Origin: Paenochrobactrum gallinarii
Lineage (GTDB): Bacteria > Pseudomonadota > Alphaproteobacteria > Rhizobiales > Rhizobiaceae
Direction of reading: 5' to 3'
DNA: 64,000 nucleotides
NCBI RefSeq assembly: GCF_014205685.1
Contig: NZ_JACIIU010000009.1
Location: 1 to 64,000 of the forward strand
Numbering within the stretch: the first letter of the stretch is position 1; each line of letters starts with the position of its first letter. The notes under the pieces were generated by a model. It was not told the origin of the DNA. It made no database searches and saw only the letters and a list, made by a program, of their open reading frames with translations. The translations under genes were made by a program, and so were the position numbers. Shown here in pieces: positions 33,440-42,443 of this stretch.

Positions 33440-34584
33440 TGCTGCAATTCCTGATCCATCACATAACGGGCTTTCAACAGACATTCTGCATATTCCTCCT
33501 CTGCGGTTGAATCAAAGATAACACCGCCTCCGACATTCAGAATAGCCTGCCCGTCGTCAAACAGCGATATCGTTCTGATCGCCACATTGAAGCGCATCTC
33601 GCCACTGGGCGCAATCCAGCCAAGTGACCCGCAATAAATATCACGCGGGGCTTGTTCCAGCTCACGTAATATATGCATCACGCTGATTTTGGGGGCACCC
33701 GTGATAGAACCACAAGGAAAAAGTCCGGCAAAAATATCGCGCAAACGCAAATCCGGTTTCAACCGCGCCCGCACACGGCTGATCATCTGATGCACGGTTT
33801 CAAAACGCTCTACGGCAAAAAGTTCCGGCACATCAAGGGTTCCGGTTTCGCTGATCAGTGAAATATCATTGCGCAGCAAATCAACAATCATCCGGTTTTC
33901 GGTCTGATTTTTCGGATCATTTTTCAAAAAATCACGCCAATAATCATCTTCTTCAGCTGTTTTACCGCGTGGGGATGTGCCTTTCATCGGATGGGTCTCA
34001 ATCCAGCCGTCTTTATCCACTTCGAAAAACAATTCCGGCGAGCGCGACAGAATAATAGGCGCAGAACTTGCGGAACCGAAATTACAATAACAGGCATGAC
34101 CAACCTGCTGGCGTTTCGACAATTCATTAAAAAGCGCAAAAGGATCACCGTCCCATTGTGCTTTGATCGGAAAAGTCAGATTGCCCTGATAGCAATCACC
34201 AGCGCGCAAATGATAATGCAGTCGCTCGAACTTTTGGCGATACTCTTCCAACGTCCATTCGGGGCGAAAATCATAAATGCGCGCCGCATCAGCGGTTGGC
34301 ATCAGCGGCATATCAACCGGTTTTTCAAAGACGCCAAAGGACAAAAGCGGCGCTTTTCGCCCCTCAGGCAGGCTTTGTCGCAATTGCGGTTCTAATAAAT
34401 AGCCCGCCTCATAGGACAAAAACCCTGCAAGCCAAAAGCCGTCCTCATGCGCTTGCTGGCAAGCTTGAAAAGCGGCCTCAAACGCCTGCGGCTCACTGGC
34501 TTCGATAATAAAGAGAGGAGCCGCGAAAGACATTTCGCGGCCCTTTTTCTCATCTTTAAAAAGAATAACGGGGTCGTTTATCAT
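33436..34584 (-). CDS. pabB: Aminodeoxychorismate synthase component I
   Basis: Chorismate-utilising enzyme, 382 aa, that forms 4-amino-4-deoxychorismate for folate. The conserved blocks are HPMKGTSPRG, the ENRMIVDLLRNDIS motif, VHQMISRVRARL, LFPCGSITGAPK and CGSLGWIAPSG. Start ATG 34584 gives the family-like N-terminus PVILFKDEKKG; an internal ATG at 34533 has a better ribosome site (AAGGG) and cannot be excluded. The glutaminase subunit (PabA) is not adjacent. Followed by the coupled pabC-like gene. Confidence 0.9.
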   Translation of the reverse strand: MINDPVILFKDEKKGREMSFAAPLFIIEASEPQAFEAAFQACQQAHEDGFWLAGFLSYEAGYLLEPQLRQSLPEGRKAPLLSFGVFEKPVDMPLMPTADAARIYDFRPEWTLEEYRQKFERLHYHLRAGDCYQGNLTFPIKAQWDGDPFALFNELSKRQQVGHACYCNFGSASSAPIILSRSPELFFEVDKDGWIETHPMKGTSPRGKTAEEDDYWRDFLKNDPKNQTENRMIVDLLRNDISLISETGTLDVPELFAVERFETVHQMISRVRARLKPDLRLRDIFAGLFPCGSITGAPKISVMHILRELEQAPRDIYCGSLGWIAPSGEMRFNVAIRTISLFDDGQAILNVGGGVIFDSTAEEEYAECLLKARYVMDQELQQ

Positions 34585-34620
34585 TTAAAACAACTCATGT
34601 TTAAAACAATGTCTGGCCGC

Positions 34621-36420
34621 TTAATTCTCCATTGCTTCCAATTCGTCGATAATCGATTCAATTACTGACAGACCTTTCTGCCAGAAATTCGGATCGGTCG
34701 CATCAAGGCCGAAAGGTGCAAGCAATTCACTATGATGTTTGGTGCCACCAGCTTTCAACAGGTCAAAATATTTTTGCTGGAAGCCTTCATCCGCATTTTG
34801 ATAAACCGCATAAAGTGAATTTACCAGACAATCACCAAAAGCATAAGCATAAACATAAAACGGTGAATGGATGAAATGCGGGATATAGGTCCAGAAGGTT
34901 TCATAGCCCGGATTAATATGAACCGCTTGGCCTAAGCTTTCATGCTGGATTTCAATCCAGATTTCACCAATGCGCTCAGCGGTTAATTCACCCTGCGCAC
35001 GCTCGGTATGGACGCGGCGCTCAAACTGATAAAACGCAATCTGGCGCACAACCGTATTGATCATGTCTTCCGCTTTTTGCGCCAGCATAGCTTTGCGCTC
35101 ACGCTTATCAGTGGTTTTGGCCAGCAATGAGCGGAAAGTCAGCATCTCACCAAAGACCGATGCGGTTTCAGCCAAGGTCAAAGGTGTTGATGCCATCAAA
35201 GCGCCCTGACGCGCAGCCAGAACCTGATGGACGCCATGACCAAGTTCGTGCGCCAAAGTCATCACATCACGCGGCTTGCCCATATAATTGAGCAACACAT
35301 ATGGATGGGCAGAAGGCACAGTCGGATGAGCAAATGCACCTGGTGCCTTGCCGGCACGTACCGGTGCATCAATCCAGTTTTTGTCAAAAAACTCTTGCGC
35401 AATATCAGCTATTTCCGGTGCAAAACCCCGATAGGCCGAAAGCACGGTTTCGCGCGCTTCATCCCAGCTGATCAGCGCCTGCGGTGTTTCCGGCAATGGC
35501 GCATTACGATCCCAGTTTTCCAATCGTTCAAGGCCGAGCCACTTGGCTTTCAAAGCATAATAACGATGTGAAATGCGCGGATAAGCATCGGTCACAGCTT
35601 GCGCCAAAGCATCAACCACTTCGCGCTCAACGCGGTTGGCAAGATGGCGGCTGTCGGCAATATCTTCAAAACCGCGCCAACGATCAGAAATTTCTTTATC
35701 TTTGGCCAGTGTATTGGTGATCAGCGTAAAGATACGCATATTGGCGGCAAAGGTTTTTGCCAAAGCATCAGACGCCGCCTTGCGCACTGCACCATCGGCA
35801 TCCTGCAACATGTTGAGCGTCGGCTCAATCGCCAGTTCCTGACCATTCACCTCAAAGCGCAAAGACGACATGGTTTCGTCAAACAAGCGATTCCATGCGC
35901 TATAGCCGGTCACTGATTTTTCATGCAGCAAATGCTCGATACGGTCTTCAAGCTGGTATGGTTTATCTTTACGCAGATCCACCAGCCACGGACGATAATG
36001 ACCGATAGCCGGATTACTCTCAATCGCCGCATCCAGCACCGCATCATCAATGCGGTTGAGTTCCAGCGTGTAAAAAATCAATGGCGTGCTGGCATCAGTC
36101 AGTTTTTGCTGCACATCACCATAAAGCTTGGCGCGGTTTGCATCACTGGTATCGCCATAATAGTAGAGACCGACATAAGAGCCGATACGCCCCATCAGCT
36201 CGCTTAAATCTTCATAGGCCTGAATACTGAGCGCAAAATCACCGCCATCCGGCTTCAACAATTCTTCATTGAGCTTGCCAGCCCAGCGCTGTTCAAAAGA
36301 CTTGGCGTCTGTGAAGCATTTCTCAATATCACGCGACAGTTCCGGCGCATCAGGACCCTTATAAAGATCATCCAGATTCCATTCAGGTAATAGGCCGAGT
36401 TTACTGTTTGCACCGCTCAT
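34621..36420 (-). CDS. pepF: Oligoendopeptidase F (M3 metallopeptidase)
   Basis: Zinc oligopeptidase, 599 aa, cytoplasmic. The HExxH motif is in LAHELGHGVHQ and the third zinc ligand Glu is in ETASVFGEML. The N-terminal helical domain characteristic of PepF (about residues 20-300) and the late FERRVHTERAQGELT helix are intact. No signal peptide. Degrades peptides of roughly 6-18 residues in characterised relatives. Monocistronic; the 413-bp gap upstream holds a CtrA-type site nearer to the divergent DUF882 gene. Confidence 0.93.
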   Translation of the reverse strand: MSGANSKLGLLPEWNLDDLYKGPDAPELSRDIEKCFTDAKSFEQRWAGKLNEELLKPDGGDFALSIQAYEDLSELMGRIGSYVGLYYYGDTSDANRAKLYGDVQQKLTDASTPLIFYTLELNRIDDAVLDAAIESNPAIGHYRPWLVDLRKDKPYQLEDRIEHLLHEKSVTGYSAWNRLFDETMSSLRFEVNGQELAIEPTLNMLQDADGAVRKAASDALAKTFAANMRIFTLITNTLAKDKEISDRWRGFEDIADSRHLANRVEREVVDALAQAVTDAYPRISHRYYALKAKWLGLERLENWDRNAPLPETPQALISWDEARETVLSAYRGFAPEIADIAQEFFDKNWIDAPVRAGKAPGAFAHPTVPSAHPYVLLNYMGKPRDVMTLAHELGHGVHQVLAARQGALMASTPLTLAETASVFGEMLTFRSLLAKTTDKRERKAMLAQKAEDMINTVVRQIAFYQFERRVHTERAQGELTAERIGEIWIEIQHESLGQAVHINPGYETFWTYIPHFIHSPFYVYAYAFGDCLVNSLYAVYQNADEGFQQKYFDLLKAGGTKHHSELLAPFGLDATDPNFWQKGLSVIESIIDELEAMEN

Positions 36421-36833
36421 TGAGGGTCTCCTGTGATCGATTCTATTGAAGGCTGGTTAAGGCCATAATCTCTGTTTTAAGCCTTACACTGCTTCGCTTC
36501 ATTGTTGAGTAAAATTAATCATTAGTTTGATGATTCGCACAAACTATGCCCCGTCAATGCCTTTTAATGTCCACTCATGCAGATTTGACGCAGGCATTTT
36601 GATTTTTTCATAAAAATAAGCTTGCACCCTGTAAATAGTGACATTTTAGGCAAAAACACTGGTAAATTGCGGCGAAAACCTGTTAATAGTTTGTTAACCA
36701 CCGTGAAATTAGATGCTGAACTGTGTCTTTTTCGCCATAGTACCAACGCAATTGATGTTCACTAAGCCTCCATTAACCAATAAATCCGATACTCATCAGT
36801 GATCCGACTGAAAGAACGGTAAGGCTACACGAA
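36421..36833. other. Gene-free divergent promoter region (pepF / DUF882)
   Basis: About 410 bp of AT-rich sequence between divergent genes. The only recognised element is the TTAA-N7-TTAA site at 36683-36697; a lone half-site-like TTAACC follows near 36774. No open frame with a credible ribosome site was seen. Confidence 0.5.
36683..36697. promoter_or_regulatory. CtrA-type binding site TTAA-N7-TTAA
   Basis: TTAA-TAGTTTG-TTAA matches the full CtrA consensus with exact 7-nt spacing. It lies 140 bp before the DUF882 envelope gene. CtrA is the cell-cycle regulator of alphaproteobacteria; cpdR, which controls CtrA proteolysis, is also in this window. Confidence 0.6.
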
Positions 36834-36836
36834 TTG

Positions 36837-38681
36837 ATGGACAGCACCTTGATTATCAAAACGGGATATAACCGCATCAAAGCAAAGTTCCTGCGCTGCA
36901 TTATTGCAGGCGCGGCTTTAGCGGTTACTGCTACAACAGTTATGATGCCAAATGTTGCTTCGGCTGAAACCCGTAGCCTGAAACTTTATTATGTGCATAC
37001 CGGCGAGCGCGCCGAAATCACATTTAAAAAGAATGGCCGCTACCTGAAAGACGGTCTGCAAAAGCTTAACGTATTTTTGCGTGACTGGCGCCGCAACGAA
37101 CCGACAAAGATGGATCCGCGTCTGTTCGATCTGGTCTGGCAGGTGCACAAAGCTTCCGGCTCATCCAATTACATTACAGTTGTATCTGCCTATCGTTCTC
37201 CGGCGACCAACTCTATGTTGCGCTCCAAAACCAGCGGTGTTGCTAAAAACAGTCAGCACACTCTTGGTAAAGCAATGGACTTTTTCATTCCCGGCGTGCA
37301 GCTGTCAAAGCTGCGCCAGCTGGCTATCCGCTATCAAGTTGGTGGTGTTGGTTATTATCCAAAATCCGGCTCGCCATTCGTCCATCTGGACGTAGGTGGT
37401 GTTCGCGCATGGCCACGTATGAGCCGCAAGGAATTGCTGGCTCTTTTCCCGGATGGCAAAACCGTCCACATTCCTTCTGATGGCAAGCCATTGCCAGGCT
37501 ATAAACAAGCCTTAGCTGAAGTCGAACGTCGTAAATCATCAGGCAGTAATATTGTTGTTGCCAGTGCAGCTCCATCAAAAAAACGCAGCGCCACATTGTT
37601 TGGCGCCCTGTTTGGCGGCGGCGCTGATGAAGAAGAAGATGTGAACGATGACAATATGCGCGCCGCTACGCCAGCGCGCCGTCCGGCTGCTGCTGCGCCT
37701 CGTCCATCCGCCCCGACAGCTCCGGCCGTTGTTCCGGCTCCAACGCCTGCACCTGTTCCGGCAGAGCCGCTCATCGCAGCCTTGCCAGCACGTAATGTAC
37801 CACTGCCTGTTGGTGCACCGCGCCCGGCAGCCCCTGTTGCTGCCGTAGCTGCGGCTCCTGCTCAACCGGCAGAGCCAGACAATATTCCTTTTGCCGTTGC
37901 GGCTGCACCGGTTGAAGCGCAAAATAATGCAATCGCCCACAGCATCATTCCGGTTCCGGCTCGTCGCCCTGCCACTGCTGTTGAAAATGCCATTGCAATG
38001 GCTGCGGCTATCGAACCGAACGAACAGATCGCTGATGCAGCGCCAGCAATGCTGACCGGTTTTGTACCGGTTCCGGCAAATCGTCCGGCAAGCCTTTCCG
38101 GTGAAGTACAGATGGCAGCCGTTTCAAATAATGATGCCATTGCCGATCTTCTAAAGAATGAGCAAGCCGCAACCACAATGCCGGTTCCGGCCAGCCGTTC
38201 CGCTAGCCAGCAGCTTGCAGCTATTGCTTCACAAGGCGAGCTGATCGCCCCCCCTGCTGATGATGATTTTGCACCGGCTAAAACCGTTCCGGCTTCAAAA
38301 CCAGCCGCCGCAGCACCAGCCCCTGTTGTTGCAGTAAAGGACGCGCCGAAAAATAATGTTCAGGTGGCAAGCCTCAACACACAATCACGCACCACTGCAA
38401 AATCGGCCAAACCAAGTGCGAACAGAGCAAAAACCAATAAAGCAGCGATTGTGCAGCCTGCAACAGCACCTGTTTCGCAATTGGCCATGTCATCTGAATC
38501 TGTTGCCAATGCTGTACCTGTGACCAATCCGGTTTTGCGCAACGATGCGATGCGTGAAGCGCCGGCCATGGTTTACACCGCTGGTTTCCAGCGCGATATT
38601 CCATCCACCGATCGCGCCAGCAGCTTCAGCGGTCAGGCTGTCACTTTCTTGTCAGTTGCTAAGTTTAAAACTGCCAACTGA
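36837..38681 (+). CDS. DUF882 (peptidase M15-like) exported protein with Pro/Ala-rich tail
   Basis: 614-aa exported protein, ATG 36837; a TTG three bases earlier is possible. Signal peptide ends near VASA. The DUF882/YcbK-like domain (about residues 45-210) has zinc-peptidase blocks SAYRSPATNSML, NSQHTLGKAMDFFIPG and SPFVHLDVG, with His and Asp in the expected M15 positions, so it may cut peptidoglycan peptides. The remaining 400 residues are low-complexity Pro/Ala with repeated PVPAxRPA units (e.g. PVPARRPA, PVPANRPA, PVPASRSA) that could span the periplasm or bind the wall. It may be under CtrA control. Confidence 0.82.
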   Translation: MDSTLIIKTGYNRIKAKFLRCIIAGAALAVTATTVMMPNVASAETRSLKLYYVHTGERAEITFKKNGRYLKDGLQKLNVFLRDWRRNEPTKMDPRLFDLVWQVHKASGSSNYITVVSAYRSPATNSMLRSKTSGVAKNSQHTLGKAMDFFIPGVQLSKLRQLAIRYQVGGVGYYPKSGSPFVHLDVGGVRAWPRMSRKELLALFPDGKTVHIPSDGKPLPGYKQALAEVERRKSSGSNIVVASAAPSKKRSATLFGALFGGGADEEEDVNDDNMRAATPARRPAAAAPRPSAPTAPAVVPAPTPAPVPAEPLIAALPARNVPLPVGAPRPAAPVAAVAAAPAQPAEPDNIPFAVAAAPVEAQNNAIAHSIIPVPARRPATAVENAIAMAAAIEPNEQIADAAPAMLTGFVPVPANRPASLSGEVQMAAVSNNDAIADLLKNEQAATTMPVPASRSASQQLAAIASQGELIAPPADDDFAPAKTVPASKPAAAAPAPVVAVKDAPKNNVQVASLNTQSRTTAKSAKPSANRAKTNKAAIVQPATAPVSQLAMSSESVANAVPVTNPVLRNDAMREAPAMVYTAGFQRDIPSTDRASSFSGQAVTFLSVAKFKTAN

Positions 38682-38698
38682 CCTTAAAACCAAATATG

Positions 38699-38727
38699 AA
38701 AAAGGGGCTTAAAAGCCCCTTTTTTTA
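38699..38727. terminator. Bidirectional terminator (DUF882 gene / galU)
   Basis: AAAAAGGGGCTT / AAGCCCCTTTTT hairpin with a 2-nt loop and T7, between convergent genes. Confidence 0.85.
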
Positions 38728-38750
38728 TGCCTGTCATCAAGGTGAACTGG

Positions 38751-39644
38751 TCACTTTGCCTCAATTGTCTTGAGCAAATGCTCAATCGAATATTCCACAT
38801 TCGGGCGGATATCATTGCGCCACAAGGCAAATGCCACATTAGCCTCGATGAAACCTTCTTTTGAGCCACAGTCAAAAGTCAGTCCCTGATAATTGAAGCC
38901 AAAGAATTTTTGTTCATCAGCCAGTTTCAGCATCGCATCGGTGAGCTGAATTTCATTGCCGGCACCTTTTTCCTGCTTGCTGAGCAGATCAAAAATTTCA
39001 GGCTGCAAAATGTAACGGCCATTGATGTAAAGATTGGAAGGTGCAGTGCCTTTTGCCGGTTTTTCCACCATTTTGTTGATTTCAAAACCATTAGCAACGC
39101 TCTCGCCCTGCCCGACAATACCGTATTTATGAGCGTCTTTCGGATCACATTCCTGCACAGCGATGATATTGCCGCCGGTTTGTTCATAAAGGGCAACCAT
39201 ATCGGCCAGGCATCCACGTTCCGACTGCATCACCATATCGGGCAAAAGCAATGCGAAAGGCTCGTTACCAACCAATTCACGTGCACACCAAACGGCATGG
39301 CCAAGACCTAACGGCACCTGCTGGCGGGTAAAGCTCGTCGTGCCAGGTTGCGGCTGCAACTGTTGCATATGCTCCAGTTCTGCTGTTTTACCGCGTTCCT
39401 GCAAGGTTGTATAAAGCTCAACCTGCGCATCAAAATAATCTTCGATGACCGCTTTGTTGCGTCCGGTGACAAAGATCAGGTGTTCAATACCGGCTTCACG
39501 TGCTTCATCGACCACGTATTGAATAACCGGCTTATCAACCACCGTCAGCATTTCTTTCGGGATGGATTTGGTCGCGGGCAAAAAGCGCGTTCCCAAACCG
39601 GCAACCGGAAAAACTGCTTTACGGATTTTTTTCACTGAACTCAT
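38751..39644 (-). CDS. galU: UTP-glucose-1-phosphate uridylyltransferase
   Basis: Makes UDP-glucose for polysaccharides, LPS core and cyclic glucans; 297 aa. The nucleotidyltransferase signature [19 protein letters not shown] opens the protein. [23 protein letters not shown] and ALLLPD (metal Asp) follow, and the C-terminal [12 protein letters not shown] block is present. Length is normal for bacterial GalU. The envelope genes mltB-like and DUF459 lie divergently upstream, a grouping that fits wall and surface assembly. Confidence 0.95.
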   Translation of the reverse strand: MSSVKKIRKAVFPVAGLGTRFLPATKSIPKEMLTVVDKPVIQYVVDEAREAGIEHLIFVTGRNKAVIEDYFDAQVELYTTLQERGKTAELEHMQQLQPQPGTTSFTRQQVPLGLGHAVWCARELVGNEPFALLLPDMVMQSERGCLADMVALYEQTGGNIIAVQECDPKDAHKYGIVGQGESVANGFEINKMVEKPAKGTAPSNLYINGRYILQPEIFDLLSKQEKGAGNEIQLTDAMLKLADEQKFFGFNYQGLTFDCGSKEGFIEANVAFALWRNDIRPNVEYSIEHLLKTIEAK

Positions 39645-39715
39645 GTCACTCCTCAGTCCATCGAACCAATCAGGATTAAAACTTAGCCTAGCTTATTATA
39701 TAAAGATTTCGACTA

Positions 39716-39739
39716 CTTAATGCAAAATGCAGCATTAAG
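39716..39739. repeat. Inverted repeat upstream of galU
   Basis: CTTAATGC-N8-GCATTAAG, perfect 8-bp arms, in the roughly 300-bp galU/transglycosylase gap. It could be an operator; no regulator family is identified from it. The rest of the gap holds nothing I recognise. Confidence 0.35.
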
Positions 39740-39943
39740 GCATTTGTTCCATCACTTTAAATGTGTGCCTTTAACACTTGTATCTGAGCGGTGCATAAAA
39801 CTTCATCTGAAAACGCATTATTTTCAATTTTCAGGCGCATGGTAAACTAAATACTAACCAGCATATGTTAAAACCTGCTAAAGTGAGGTCACACAGGCTT
39901 CATCCGTTTGACAGCCCCTAAAAGAGAAGGGAAACACAGAAAC

Positions 39944-41182
39944 ATGCTGCGATTTCCATTCACAGTGAAAGAAGTCTCTAAAAGCAAGATTGCGCTTTCC
40001 GGCGCGATGCTAGCTATTTTGATGGGATTATCAACTGCGCCCGCTTCCGCCGACGCAAAATTTCGTCAGTGGGTCGCAAGTTTTCGCACGACAGCCATTC
40101 AAAATGGTGTCAATGCACGCGTTTACGATCAGGCTTTTGCAGGTGTGAATGCACCTGACCCGGAAGTTTTACGCAAAGCCCGTTATCAACCGGAATTTGT
40201 CGACCCAATCTGGAATTATATCGATAACCGGGTGAACGAACAGTCGGTTGCCACCGGTCAGGCAATGGCGCGCAAATGGGGCCCGTGGCTGCAACGGATT
40301 GAACAGCGTTTTGGCGTTGACCGTAATGTCTTGCTCGCCATCTGGTCGATGGAAAGCAATTACGGCGAAATCCTCAAACGCGACGATGTCATGATGGATA
40401 CCATCCGCTCGCTGGCAACGCTTGCATATGCGGATCCAAAACGCGCCAAATTCGGCCGCACCCAGCTAATTGCTGCGATGAAAATCTTACAAACCGGCGA
40501 CATCGACCGTAAACATCTGTCGGGTTCATGGGCAGGTGCGCTTGGCCACACCCAGTTTATTCCGACAAGCTATCAGGCTTATGCCGTTGATATGGACGGA
40601 AATGGCAAACGCGACATCTGGAACTCTGTCCCTGATGCCTTGGGCACAGCCGCCAGCCTACTTGCACGTAATGGCTGGCAGTCGGGCCAAACATGGGGCT
40701 ATGAAGTCATTTTGCCTGCCGGTCGCAAATTCCCGTCCGGCTCACTCACAGTTGCAGAATGGGAAAAACTAGGGCTGAAGCGAGCCAATGGCCGCCCGTT
40801 CCCGCGCCCGAACGAAAAGGTTACTTTACGTGTTCTTGATGGCCGTGAAGGCCCTGTTTTCCTGATGGCGAAAAACTTCTCAGTCATCAAGCGCTATAAC
40901 AATGCTGATAAATATGCGCTGGCAGTTGGCCTTTTAGCTGATCGTATCGGCGGCTATCAGGGCTTGGTGCGTGACTGGAATCGTCCATTCACCCCCATCA
41001 CCATGAATGAGCGCGAAGAGCTGCAAAACCATCTGAAAGCCCTTGGCTATTATGATGGTAAAATTGATGGCAAAATCGGCTCAGGTTCCCGTGCAGCCAT
41101 TGAAGCTTTTCAAAGACGTAATGGTTTAAGCGCTGACGGCCATCCAAGCAAAGAAGTCTTAAACGTCTTACGCAGACGATAA
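39944..41182 (+). CDS. Lytic murein transglycosylase (MltB family) with peptidoglycan-binding domain
   Basis: Cleaves the glycan strands of peptidoglycan; 412 aa from ATG 39944 with GAAGGG upstream (a TTG-started frame to 39908 is rejected). Signal peptide ends near APASA. The SLT_2/MltB domain has catalytic Glu in WSMESNYGEI, then GHTQFIPTSYQAYAVDMDG and an Asp/Asn-rich DGNGKRDIW loop as in MltB. A C-terminal PG_binding_1 domain (about residues 350-410, LQNHLKALGYYDGKIDGKIG) anchors it. Followed after 6 bp by the DUF459 gene, so the two are co-transcribed. Confidence 0.92.
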   Translation: MLRFPFTVKEVSKSKIALSGAMLAILMGLSTAPASADAKFRQWVASFRTTAIQNGVNARVYDQAFAGVNAPDPEVLRKARYQPEFVDPIWNYIDNRVNEQSVATGQAMARKWGPWLQRIEQRFGVDRNVLLAIWSMESNYGEILKRDDVMMDTIRSLATLAYADPKRAKFGRTQLIAAMKILQTGDIDRKHLSGSWAGALGHTQFIPTSYQAYAVDMDGNGKRDIWNSVPDALGTAASLLARNGWQSGQTWGYEVILPAGRKFPSGSLTVAEWEKLGLKRANGRPFPRPNEKVTLRVLDGREGPVFLMAKNFSVIKRYNNADKYALAVGLLADRIGGYQGLVRDWNRPFTPITMNEREELQNHLKALGYYDGKIDGKIGSGSRAAIEAFQRRNGLSADGHPSKEVLNVLRRR

Positions 41183-41188
41183 AACATC

Positions 41189-42340
41189 ATGTCTCGTTTA
41201 TTCAAAACGACTACAAAAAAAGCCTCGCTGACTTATCTTTTGTCGGCGGGGCTTCTGGCTTTTCCACTCCTGCTGCCTCAAACCACTCCGGCGCAATCGC
41301 AAACGCTTTTCGACATGTTATTTGGCGAGAAAAAAGCCGCGCAACCACCGCCACCACCTAAAAAAGCTGCACCACAGCGCGCAGTTCGCCCCAAAAAGCA
41401 AACATCGCCAGCTTCGCGTAAACCTGCTACGGTTCAAATTCCCATTCCTGTCCCCGCCCCTAAACACCTGGTGCAAAAGCTGGAAGATGCCCAAAACGTT
41501 CTGGTGCTTGGTGACTTCTTAAGTTCAGGTCTGGCCAATGGTTTGGGGGAGGCTTTCAGCGACAACCCGTCCGTACGCATCACCGATCTCTCAAATGGAT
41601 CATCTGGCTTTGTGCGTCAGGACTATTATAATTGGAACCAATCCGTCCAGACTTTGCTGGAGCAGGAAAAACCCGCTGCCGTCATCATGATGATTGGTGC
41701 TAATGACCGCCAAACGATGGATTCCAATGGCAAAATCCGCATTTTTGCCAGCGATGAATGGAAAGCTGATTATCAGGCGCGTATTGAGCAATTTGTCTTA
41801 AGTGTACAAAAAACCGGCTATCCGCTTATCTGGGTAGGTCAACCGCCTTATGCTTCCCGTGATATGTCTAAAGACATGCTGGCACTCAATGAAATTTACC
41901 GGAAAACCTCGGAAAATACAAAAATAAGCTTTGTCGATATCTGGGATGGCTTTGCCAATGAAGACGGCGACGGAGCGATCACCGGTCTTGATATTAACGG
42001 TCAGGAAGCACAATTGCGCAGCCCTGATGGCATCGGCCTCACCACGGCCGGCAAAAGAAAACTGGCTTTTTATGTCGAAAAACCTTTAAAAAAAGTATTG
42101 AGTAATACCGAGCAGCAACAGGATCCGGCAGCGTCTGCTTCCAGCGAAGCCGCCCCCGCTGCGCCATCCCGTATAGATCGTGTACCCGCAGTAAGCTTGC
42201 GCGATTATGGCGCCGATCATAGCGGCATCTTGCTTGGCGGAGTGCCTGCTCCTGCACAACCAAAAACGCACAAAAACGATAATCTTTACAGCCCCTATCC
42301 GGAGCGCGCCGATTATTTCCGCACCATCACGAATAAATGA
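41189..42340 (+). CDS. DUF459/SGNH-fold periplasmic protein, probably non-catalytic
   Basis: 383-aa exported protein of the DUF459 (SGNH hydrolase-like) family. An N-terminal signal/anchor (about residues 14-35) leads to a Pro/Lys-rich linker (about 50-90) and the SGNH-like domain (about 100-310). Block I reads VLVLGDFLSSGLA where active enzymes have GDS; block III GANDRQ is kept; block V reads SPDGIGLTTAG where active members have DGIH. The nucleophile Ser and catalytic His thus appear absent. A disordered tail follows. Operon partner of the transglycosylase, suggesting a wall-associated scaffold or binding role. Confidence 0.8.
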   Translation: MSRLFKTTTKKASLTYLLSAGLLAFPLLLPQTTPAQSQTLFDMLFGEKKAAQPPPPPKKAAPQRAVRPKKQTSPASRKPATVQIPIPVPAPKHLVQKLEDAQNVLVLGDFLSSGLANGLGEAFSDNPSVRITDLSNGSSGFVRQDYYNWNQSVQTLLEQEKPAAVIMMIGANDRQTMDSNGKIRIFASDEWKADYQARIEQFVLSVQKTGYPLIWVGQPPYASRDMSKDMLALNEIYRKTSENTKISFVDIWDGFANEDGDGAITGLDINGQEAQLRSPDGIGLTTAGKRKLAFYVEKPLKKVLSNTEQQQDPAASASSEAAPAAPSRIDRVPAVSLRDYGADHSGILLGGVPAPAQPKTHKNDNLYSPYPERADYFRTITNK

Positions 42341-42443
42341 TCATAAGCTTATAGAAGCTCTGGACGGCTTTCATTTGCCAAGGCATAACACTTGGCAATA
42401 TGTGCCGGAAGACTGATACAACCGGCAATCAAGCCTGATATAT

